NCBI GenBank assembly: GCA_902805635.1
Contig: CADCTC010000231.1
Span: 1-33,182, forward strand
Reading direction: 5' to 3'
DNA length: 33,182 bases
Source of the DNA: an uncultured Chloroflexota bacterium
GTDB lineage: Bacteria > Chloroflexota > UBA11872 > UBA12225
This document shows positions 16,650-23,021 of the stretch, piece after piece. A program made the position numbers and the translations under genes. The notes beneath the pieces are model-generated. The model ran no database searches and was not told where the DNA came from. It was given only the letters and a program-made list of their open reading frames with translations. How positions within the stretch are numbered: the stretch's first letter is position 1; each line of letters opens with the position of its first letter.

Positions 16650-17696
16650 ATGCACGTACTGTTACTGCATATGGTTACGTTTTCTTCGTTTTCATTTCGT
16701 GCTTTTCTGAACACCCTGCGCGCCGGCGCCCTGGCGCTTACCCTGGCCACGCTGCCGCTCGGCGCCGCCCCGGTCGTGCGTGCCGATGCACCGGCTTCTC
16801 AGCCGGCCGCCGGGCCATCGTACGTACCGTACAACGAAGCACACCCGGTTCTCGCGTACTACTATGCGTGGTGGGAGGCGTCCCGCCTCCAAGCGGGGAT
16901 CCACCACTCGTCCCTCGGGCTGGGCCAGAATGCGCTGCCGTGGGAACAGGTGATCGACCGCCCCGACGTCATGCGCGAGCACATGCGACTGGCGCAGGTG
17001 GCCGGCGTCGACGGGTTCATCGTCAACCGCGCGATAGACCTCGGCCGGTTGCTCGAGCTTGGAGCGCCCTACGACTTCCGCACCACGGTGCAGGTAAACG
17101 CCGCCGGTGGGCCGATGTCCGCGGTGGGCGAGCTCTCGCAGTTCATGCAGCACGCCGACCACCCAGCGATGGTGCGCTACCAGGGCAAACCCGTCGTCTT
17201 CTTCTGGCGCGCGACCGATAGCCCGCAGTGGCTCGCGTTGCGCAACCAGATAGATCCTAATCGCCGCACGGTCTGGCTGGCGGATGGCGACAACTTCAAC
17301 ATCCTGCGCAACGACGCCTTCGACGGCATCAGCCCCTACCAGATCGCCTGGAGCCAGACGCCACAGACGCAGCTGCCCGGCTGGGGCGCCAAGGCCATCG
17401 CCGCCAACCCCCACAAGCTCTACGTCCCCCCGGTGGCGCCCGGCTGCAACGACTCGCCGGCCCGCGCCGCCACCTGCATCCAGGACCGCCGCGACGGCTC
17501 TTACTACCGGCAGACGCTGCAAGGCGCGCTGGCGTCCAACCCGCAGTGGGCCGTGGTGATCAGCACCTGGAACGAGTGGCTGGAGGACACGCAGATCGAG
17601 CCGAGCGTGGAGTACGGCGACCTCTACCTGCACCTGACCCGCGAGTTCGCCGACCAGTTCAAGGGCGGCGTCGCCGGCGCCCTCGCTTGCTGCTGA
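16650..17696 (+). CDS. Secreted glycoside hydrolase family 99-like protein
   Basis: A 348-residue protein. A hydrophobic export signal near residues 26-46 (GALALTLATLPLGAAPVVRA) suggests secretion. The mature part begins with HPVLAYYYAWWEASR, the YYxWW opening common to GH99 and related TIM-barrel proteins. GVDGFIVN gives a barrel strand, and near the C-terminus VVISTWNEWLEDTQIEPS matches the strongly conserved NEWxExTQIEP motif of GH99-like/GH71-like proteins. The substrate is probably an extracellular glycan such as a mannan or glucan, but it cannot be named. ATG 16650 has AGGTG five bases before it; ATG 16671 would give a shorter signal. It ends in two cysteines (ALACC). Confidence 0.82.
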   Translation: MHVLLLHMVTFSSFSFRAFLNTLRAGALALTLATLPLGAAPVVRADAPASQPAAGPSYVPYNEAHPVLAYYYAWWEASRLQAGIHHSSLGLGQNALPWEQVIDRPDVMREHMRLAQVAGVDGFIVNRAIDLGRLLELGAPYDFRTTVQVNAAGGPMSAVGELSQFMQHADHPAMVRYQGKPVVFFWRATDSPQWLALRNQIDPNRRTVWLADGDNFNILRNDAFDGISPYQIAWSQTPQTQLPGWGAKAIAANPHKLYVPPVAPGCNDSPARAATCIQDRRDGSYYRQTLQGALASNPQWAVVISTWNEWLEDTQIEPSVEYGDLYLHLTREFADQFKGGVAGALACC

Positions 17697-17822
17697 CCGA
17701 CGCCACTTTTCATCTGGGCCTCATGGCGGGTTCGTTATGATCTGGCCCGGCCGCCAGGCCAGCCGGTAGCCCGGCGTCTGGTGGGCGGCGCACCATCAGC
17801 ATCAGCCATAGCTAAGGTCACC

Positions 17823-18443
17823 ATGCCCGACGCTCCCGTACAACGCAACCTGCCCCAGCTGCGCGATCCGCACGTCGAGAAGAGCTACGAGCCCAAGACG
17901 CAGAAGCGTCCGGGCACCATGGACGAGTGGTCCGGGTTCGTGCAGCGCGTGTCGGCACACATCGACGCGCTCTACCGCGACTCACGCGTCATGCGCCAGA
18001 AGCGCGCCGACATGATCAACCCCACCAACGGGCCGATCACGCGTCGCGAGGCGGAAAGCAACTTCACCGCCACGCTCAAGCGCGCTTCGGACCACGCCAA
18101 GGAGCTGGCGCGCGAGCTGCTCTGCACCGGCATGGACCGGGAGCACCTCCAGAACCACCTGGAGCTGAGCGCCACCGAGCGTGACCGGCGGCCGGAGATC
18201 CCCCTGGCGCTGCTCTACTCCAAGCTGATGGGCATCGAGTTTGAAGAAGAGAAGCGGGTAGTGGAGCGCGACCAGAGCGGCCAGGAGAACAGCTTCGTCA
18301 AGAAGGAGCGGCGCAGCTGCTGGTGGGCCAAGGAGGTGAAACCCTCCGACGTGGACGAGCTCTACCAGACGCTGCGCCCGCTGGCCGAACAGCTCCCCGG
18401 CCTGGCCTCCAAGTTCAAGAGCGGCCTGGTGCGGGCGCGCTAA
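17823..18443 (+). CDS. Uncharacterised charged protein
   Basis: A 206-residue soluble protein rich in Arg, Glu and Lys, with no signal peptide or membrane segment. It looks mostly helical: MDEWSGFVQRVSAHIDALYR, RREAESNFTATLKRASDHAK and VDELYQTLRPLAEQLPGLAS. One conserved-looking patch is KKERRSCWWAKEVK. No domain is recognised. ATG 17823 is preceded by AAGG; an upstream in-frame ATG at 17781 has no ribosome binding site. It stands alone between the GH99-like gene and a palindromic repeat. The 126 bp before it contains CTGGCC/GGCCAG hairpin arms but no convincing promoter. Confidence 0.7.
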   Translation: MPDAPVQRNLPQLRDPHVEKSYEPKTQKRPGTMDEWSGFVQRVSAHIDALYRDSRVMRQKRADMINPTNGPITRREAESNFTATLKRASDHAKELARELLCTGMDREHLQNHLELSATERDRRPEIPLALLYSKLMGIEFEEEKRVVERDQSGQENSFVKKERRSCWWAKEVKPSDVDELYQTLRPLAEQLPGLASKFKSGLVRAR

Positions 18444-18459
18444 GCGTACGTAGTCATTT

Positions 18460-18512
18460 CCGTTCGTGGTGAGCCTGTCGAACCACACCCTTCGACAAGC
18501 TCAGGCGAACGG
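18460..18512. repeat. Palindromic repeat family A, copy 1 (CCGTTCG...CGAACGG)
   Basis: A 53 bp inverted repeat between two convergent genes. The arms begin CCGTTCGTGGTGAGC and end AGCTCAGGCGAACGG around an ACCACACCC-type centre. It shares its sequence with the copies at 22939-22992 and 25944-25997 and with a degraded copy inside a gene at 25240-25297. Here it may also serve as a bidirectional transcription stop. Confidence 0.85.
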
Positions 18513-18540
18513 TACTACTATCAGACGCGCTAGGCGCCCC

Positions 18541-19809
18541 CTACGCCGGCACCGCCACCTTCTCCAGGCCCTTGAGGCAATCGTCGTAAACGGAGAACCG
18601 CTCGCCCTCCGTCTCTTCGGGGTCCACCAGCTTGAGCCACAGCGCGCGGTCCTTCTTGTCACCGCTGAGCTGGCGGCGGCTGCCCAGGTTGGCAGGGTCC
18701 TCTCCGTGCCAGACCACGTCGCCGTCCTGCAGGAAGATGAACTCGCCGCGGTACTGGTCGACCAGCTTCCTCTGGTGGTCGCGGTAAAAGAGGCCCTGCT
18801 CGCACGTAGTGCGGCGCCACGACTCCACCGTGGCCGTGGAGTCGGTCTCCACTGAGTCGAACTCGGCCAGCGGCGCCCGGACCTCTTCTGAGCCGGCCGT
18901 CTGGAAGTCGATCTCATCCAGGTCCACCGTGCCGAAGCCCCGCTGCGCCGCGATCAGCAGGTGGTTGCGGTCGCGCCGGAACGGCGGCGATGGCCAGTCA
19001 GAGGCCGGATCGGTTCCCATAAGATAGGAGCCGACGGCGTCGGTGGTGGTGACGTTGTCGCCGGCCAGCAGCGCGTTGGTGACGCGCCCCTCACCACCCC
19101 ACTCGCGGCCCCACTGGCCGGTGAGCGCGTCCACGATGTTCAGGCACGGCTGGAGGATCATCCCCAGGTCCGCCAGCACGTAGGAGAGCCGGATCACGTG
19201 GTGGTAGTAGGTGCGCACCCGCCCCGCGGGCAAGGTGATAGGCGGCAGGCCAAACAGGTTCTTCATGCACAGCGTGATGCCCATGAAGGCGTGGTTCTTC
19301 ATCTTGGCCACGCTGACCACGGCGTCCGCGTCCTCGAAGACCGCGGAGAGCGTGTACTTGTCGAACATCAGCCCGCCGCCGGGGACGGCGTAGGAGGCGA
19401 ACGGTGGCGCGTTGCTGTCCACGAAGTCCACGCCGAACTCGCGCAGAATGTGGGCGTAGTTGAAGTCGTCGCCCATCAGGTGCTCAGGGGTGTACGGGTT
19501 GGTGTCGGTGGCTACCAGGCGCGCGGCGGGCTTCATGTGCTCGCGCAGCAGGCGCAGCGTGGCCCGGCACACCGCGGGGTCCACCAGCTCGCGCCGCCGG
19601 CCGCGGAAATACACGATGCGGTCGGGCTTCTTCATCATGTTGAGCTTCATGACCACCTTGTCGGCGCGCTCGATCTTCTCCCACGAGCGCGCCAGCGAGT
19701 CGGTGACGCGGCGCAGGGTCTGGTAGATCTCGTCCTCTGAAGCGCGGTGGTCGCAGCGCGCCGCACGCACGCTGTACGCCTTGTTTGCCGTCGTGGCCAT
19801 GGTGACCAT
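18541..19809 (-). CDS. DUF362 domain protein with a DUF5678-like C-terminal part
   Basis: A 422-residue protein. The DUF362 region spans about residues 40-270: DKVVMKLNMMKKP, LVATDTNPYTP, ADAVVSVAKMKNHAFMGITL and CMKNLFGLPP, the last two being the family's signature. DUF362 is found in Fe-S proteins and others of unsettled role, but no ferredoxin cysteines are present here. The last 85 residues contain LVDQYRGEFIFLQDGDVVWH, similar to the short DUF5678 motif in which a protein 'carries' a value. The fusion looks genuine because the frame is uninterrupted. ATG 19809 or 19800 may be used; an AAGGAG lies 13 bases before the first. Cytoplasmic location is likely. Confidence 0.85.
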   Translation of the reverse strand: MVTMATTANKAYSVRAARCDHRASEDEIYQTLRRVTDSLARSWEKIERADKVVMKLNMMKKPDRIVYFRGRRRELVDPAVCRATLRLLREHMKPAARLVATDTNPYTPEHLMGDDFNYAHILREFGVDFVDSNAPPFASYAVPGGGLMFDKYTLSAVFEDADAVVSVAKMKNHAFMGITLCMKNLFGLPPITLPAGRVRTYYHHVIRLSYVLADLGMILQPCLNIVDALTGQWGREWGGEGRVTNALLAGDNVTTTDAVGSYLMGTDPASDWPSPPFRRDRNHLLIAAQRGFGTVDLDEIDFQTAGSEEVRAPLAEFDSVETDSTATVESWRRTTCEQGLFYRDHQRKLVDQYRGEFIFLQDGDVVWHGEDPANLGSRRQLSGDKKDRALWLKLVDPEETEGERFSVYDDCLKGLEKVAVPA

Positions 19810-19937
19810 GGTGGTGTCGGTGCTCCTTCTCCGTTTCGCTCATGAAAGCGATACCACACCCGCATGCGGCGCGGCCACCGCAGCTGCCATCCCTACGGCC
19901 CTTACCGCCCGCCTATACGGCTCTGGCGGAGGGAGGA

Positions 19938-20600
19938 TCAGGCGGCGCGAAAGACCTGGGCGAAGACGAGCTCGCCACGCGGGTCGATCGCGGCGCCGAC
20001 GGCCAGGCGGTCGAACGCAGGGGCCAGGATGTTGTCGCGGTGGATCTCGCTCAGCATCAGCGCGCGCTGCGCGGCCGCCACGGCTTCCTCGGCGCTACCA
20101 CTCACAGCGCGCGGCCGGGCCAGGTTCTCGCCGGCCAGCCGGTACGCCACCCCCGCATCACGCATCAGGCGGCGGAAGGTAAGTGGTCCGGTGGCGTCAT
20201 CGTGCGAAAGTGCCGGCTGGCCCAGTTGGGCAGCGGCGCGGGCGCGCGCGATCTCGCGCAGCTGGGAATCGAACACCACCGGCGGCAGTCCATACGCCGC
20301 CCGGTCTGCATTGACACGCGTGAAGAGCGCTTCTTCCAACTGATCCAGGTCCGCCTGGAGCGCGGCCGGAGCCGTAGATCGGGTGACGGAGTGCTCGGCG
20401 ACCGGGCCCGCCCCGGAGATCCGGCTCTCCGGGGCGACGGAAGGCTGCACGATGCGGGAGCCGCCACGAGCGCTGCCCAGGGAAAACGCAGCGGGCGCGC
20501 CGCACGCAGCGAGCACGAGACCGGCGGCGGCGAGCAGCGACAGCGTGCCCTTTTGCGGCAAGAATGCCTTCGGATGGGTTGCGTCTGGCGCCCGCGTCAC
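19938..20600 (-). CDS. CAP-domain (SCP/PR1-like) lipoprotein
   Basis: A protein of about 220 residues. A lipoprotein signal follows the start: LSLLAAAGLVLAAC, with the lipidated Cys in LAAC. A low-complexity spacer then leads to a CAP domain in the last 135 residues: LEEALFTRVNADRAAYGLPP, REIARARAAAQLG, then SHDDA, AGENLA and HRDNILAPAFDRLAVGAA, matching the usual YGENLA and MNSPGHRxNIL motifs. This subclass occurs in cell-surface proteins of many bacteria, with varied or unknown activities. No ATG suits the signal; GTG 20600 with a GA-rich stretch (AAAGAGAGA) just before it is the best start. The longer open frame reaching 21029 overlaps the divergent gene and is unlikely. Confidence 0.83.
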   Translation of the reverse strand: MTRAPDATHPKAFLPQKGTLSLLAAAGLVLAACGAPAAFSLGSARGGSRIVQPSVAPESRISGAGPVAEHSVTRSTAPAALQADLDQLEEALFTRVNADRAAYGLPPVVFDSQLREIARARAAAQLGQPALSHDDATGPLTFRRLMRDAGVAYRLAGENLARPRAVSGSAEEAVAAAQRALMLSEIHRDNILAPAFDRLAVGAAIDPRGELVFAQVFRAA

Positions 20601-20740
20601 TCTCTCTTTATCGGCAAGTTGCACGCTTTCCACAGTGGCTGGCGTCACACTGTGAAGAAAACCCTCGCGGCACGTCTCATGCAGTAAACTGGCGGGTGCA
20701 GAGAGACGGGGGCGCCCTGCATCCTCCTTTATCGTCGTTT

Positions 20741-21751
20741 GTGCCTGAAGGCACACGGCGGGAGCTTGGGCACGTCTCTCAGCTGCGCTCCTCGCGGTCA
20801 CAGCGAATCGCCGCCACCCGGCGGGCGGCGCTTGGGTTGGTGGTGTTGCCGCTGTGCGGCGCCCTGTTGGCGTACCGGCTGACGCTCCCTGCCGGGGAGG
20901 GGTTCCTGCGTGTGGCCGAGGCGCCGCGCGCGGAAGTTGCCGGTGCCCAGGTGCGCGCCGCCGCGCGGCTGCCAGCCAACGTGGACGCAGCGCCGTCGCA
21001 AGCAGCGCAGGCGCCGCTGAGCCTGACACTGGACGTCCTCGCGCTCCGGATGGAGACGCCCGACGGCGCCACTATCGCGTCGAACAGCGCGACCCCTGCG
21101 AGTCCGGTGGTCGTCTCGTACCGGGTGATCGACCCTCCCGCGCCGGCTGGTCCAGGGCCACACATCCTGCGACTGGTAGACGTGGACCTCACCACCGCCT
21201 CCGGCGCGCCCCTCGGCCGCCTAGCAGCGCCGCTCACGCTGACCATCCCGTACCGCACGGGTGGCGAAGGCGCCGCCAGCGAAGCCGACGAGAGCGTCTC
21301 GGTCACCATGTATGACGCCGCCGCCGGCGCGTGGGTAGACATCCCCGGCCGCGCGATCGACCGCCGCCGCGGCACCGTGAGCGCGCCGGTAACCGAGCCA
21401 GCGGCCTTCGCCGTGGTGGAGAACCGGCCGCCGGCGCCTGCAGAAGACGCAGCCACCACCACGGCGGAAACGCCGGTGGTAATCGACGTGCTGGCGAACG
21501 ACGCCGATCCGGACGGCGATGCGCTGGGCGTCTTCCTGGAACAGGACGCCACCGAGCAGGGCGGCCGGGTGAGCTGCACCCAGTCGGGTCGCTGCAACTA
21601 CACGCCGCCGGCCGGCTTCACCGGCAACGATGCATTCATATACGGCCTGGGCGACCTGCGCGCCGGCGGCGCCGCCGGCGCCTGGCGCGGCCACCGCGCC
21701 GAAGGCCGCGTGGTGGTCACGGTACTGCCACCTACGCCACCCACGTCCTGA
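20741..21751 (+). CDS. Secreted protein with a cadherin-like (tandem-95/Big_9) domain
   Basis: About 336 residues from GTG 20741. A basic stretch and a hydrophobic segment (LGLVVLPLCGALLAYRLTL) form a signal anchor or signal peptide. The middle region (about residues 70-225) is beta-rich: LDVLALRMETPDGATI and VTMYDAAAGAWVDIPG, a ZU5/Ig-like pattern. The last 100 residues hold PVVIDVLANDADPDGDAL, then a Cys pair, CNYTPPAGFTGNDAFIYGLG. That is the repeat unit of bacterial cadherin-like adhesion domains, with DxDxDGD calcium ligands. It probably acts at the cell surface in adhesion or envelope structure. The start is uncertain: in-frame ATG 20564 lies inside the divergent CAP gene, and GTG 20696 is another option. 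Confidence 0.78.
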   Translation: MPEGTRRELGHVSQLRSSRSQRIAATRRAALGLVVLPLCGALLAYRLTLPAGEGFLRVAEAPRAEVAGAQVRAAARLPANVDAAPSQAAQAPLSLTLDVLALRMETPDGATIASNSATPASPVVVSYRVIDPPAPAGPGPHILRLVDVDLTTASGAPLGRLAAPLTLTIPYRTGGEGAASEADESVSVTMYDAAAGAWVDIPGRAIDRRRGTVSAPVTEPAAFAVVENRPPAPAEDAATTTAETPVVIDVLANDADPDGDALGVFLEQDATEQGGRVSCTQSGRCNYTPPAGFTGNDAFIYGLGDLRAGGAAGAWRGHRAEGRVVVTVLPPTPPTS

Positions 21752-21769
21752 TACAGCAGGTGTGAGAAC

Positions 21770-22057
21770 CTAGGCCGCGCGGCGGAGAGTGGGGGTCAGC
21801 GAGCGAGGCGTGCGGGCGCCGGGGGCGCAGCCGGGATTAGTGCAGGCGTACGCGGTGCGGAAGTCGATGCAGACGCCGTGGCGCCACAGCGCGGTGTAAC
21901 CGTCACGCGCTTCGACCCCCTCGTCGCCATAGCGAGCGATCCACTGGGCCGCCTGGCGCGCCACCACCATGCGCGCCTCGTCCACGGTGGAGCACGTGCC
22001 GCAAGGGCCCTCGGTCCCGCCCACGTGGTAGTGCTGCCGCCCGTTTGTCTGCCTCAT
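21770..22057 (-). CDS. Small uncharacterised Cys-containing protein
   Basis: A 95-residue protein beginning at ATG 22057 after GAGGA. It contains GPCGTC, and further on CIDFRTAYACTNPGC, so four cysteines could bind a metal. The middle segment DEARMVVARQAAQWIARYGD looks like one helix. The C-terminal 20 residues are basic and Thr/Pro rich. No family is recognised. An upstream in-frame start at 22108 lacks a ribosome binding site. It converges on the cadherin-like gene with 18 bp between stop codons. Size and ribosome binding site support a real gene; the function is unknown. Confidence 0.6.
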   Translation of the reverse strand: MRQTNGRQHYHVGGTEGPCGTCSTVDEARMVVARQAAQWIARYGDEGVEARDGYTALWRHGVCIDFRTAYACTNPGCAPGARTPRSLTPTLRRAA

Positions 22058-22160
22058 TGTCTGTCCTCGCCGCCGCGCGGAATAGCACGGGTTGTGCCAC
22101 CACACCACGGATCATTGCGAGACGGTTACGGATTGAAACAGTGGACGTCACCTTGGCAGA

Positions 22161-22202
22161 CCTCGCCCTGTCCCTCTCCTGTGGGAGAGGGACAGGGCGA
22201 GG
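22161..22202. repeat. Perfect 19-bp hairpin, CCCTCTCC repeat family (copy 1)
   Basis: Two 19-base arms (22161-22179 and 22184-22202) pair without mismatch across the loop TGTG. The core is CCCTCTCC/GGAGAGGG flanked by CCTCGCCCTGT. It lies three bases past the 22206 end of the next minus-strand gene, so it could also stop that gene's transcript. Relatives are at 25724-25768 and, inside a coding region, at 27102-27160. Confidence 0.85.
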
Positions 22203-22205
22203 GAG

Positions 22206-22913
22206 TCACTCGTCCACTGATTGGACAGACCTAGTAGCGAGCACGGTCCAGAGCTCGCGGCGTCGCTGCTCGTTCTCGCGCCAGGAGTGGGCGGTGGCGC
22301 TGATCTCGTGGGTGGTCCCGGAGCCGTAGGCCAGCTCCTCCAGCAGGGCGATCACCTCGGTCATGGTGCCCTCCACCAGGTTGACCCCGGCGATGCGGGT
22401 GGGCGCGTCGGGCTGGTCTTTGAGCGAGTAGTGGAACTCGTGGATCAGGCGGTCGATGGCGACCATCTTCTGGCGCGGGCCGATGGCCTGGTGGAAGTGG
22501 TGGGGGAACGCTTCGAACGCGCGCACCGCGCCGCCGGCGTTGAGCTGCTTGTGCTGGAACGTCCGCTGATAGTCGCCCCAGGTGGTCTGCCACCCGCAGT
22601 CAGGGCAGCGCAGCAGCTCCTCCGGGCGCTTGGCGTGGGAGATGAGCCGGGTGCGCTCTTCGCGCGCGCAGCGGGCGCAGCAGGGGCAGTGCACCCGGCC
22701 GCGCTGCGCGTCGTGCACGGCCAGGATGCTGCGGCAGCGCGCTTCCAGTGCATAGCCCACGTGATCGATCAGCTCGTCGTCGATCACGCCGAGCGCGTCA
22801 AGCGCATAGAGCCGCCGGAGGCGGCCCTGCGGCAGGCGCGGCGCCCAGCGGACGTCGGCAGTACCGTTTGCCACATTGTCTGGGATAGGAGCCATGGCGG
22901 ATTGGACAGTCAT
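22206..22913 (-). CDS. Uncharacterised zinc-ribbon protein
   Basis: About 235 residues. An N-terminal helical part (LRRLYALDALGVIDDELIDH, EARCRSILAVHDA) precedes a two-knuckle zinc ribbon: CPCCARC and CPDCGW, about 25 residues apart, likely one Zn site. The C-terminal half is mixed: GAVRAFEAFPHHFHQAI, then RLIHEFHYSL, then a Glu-rich helix LVEGTMTEVIALLEELAYGS. Histidines in HHFH and HEFH could be additional ligands. No family name is recognised. ATG 22913 is used; ATG 22895 and a TTG at 22931 are alternatives, none with a good ribosome binding site. A role in nucleic acid handling would be a guess. Confidence 0.72.
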   Translation of the reverse strand: MTVQSAMAPIPDNVANGTADVRWAPRLPQGRLRRLYALDALGVIDDELIDHVGYALEARCRSILAVHDAQRGRVHCPCCARCAREERTRLISHAKRPEELLRCPDCGWQTTWGDYQRTFQHKQLNAGGAVRAFEAFPHHFHQAIGPRQKMVAIDRLIHEFHYSLKDQPDAPTRIAGVNLVEGTMTEVIALLEELAYGSGTTHEISATAHSWRENEQRRRELWTVLATRSVQSVDE

Positions 22914-22938
22914 CTCGTTTGGAACGCCCAAAACAATG

Positions 22939-22992
22939 CCGTTCGCCCTGAGCTTGTCGAAGGGTGTGGTTCGACAAGCTCAGGGCGAACGG
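22939..22992. repeat. Palindromic repeat family A, copy 2 (perfect 23-bp arms)
   Basis: Left arm 22939-22961 (starting CCGTTCGCCCTGAGCTTG) and right arm 22970-22992 are exact reverse complements around the eight-base loop GGGTGTGG. It is the best-preserved copy of this family and lies between two minus-strand genes. Each arm includes AGCTTGTCGAA. Perfect arms imply recent spread or active maintenance. Confidence 0.93.
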
Positions 22993-23021
22993 GGTACTGT
23001 CAGACCTCCTTAGCGTGCCAT

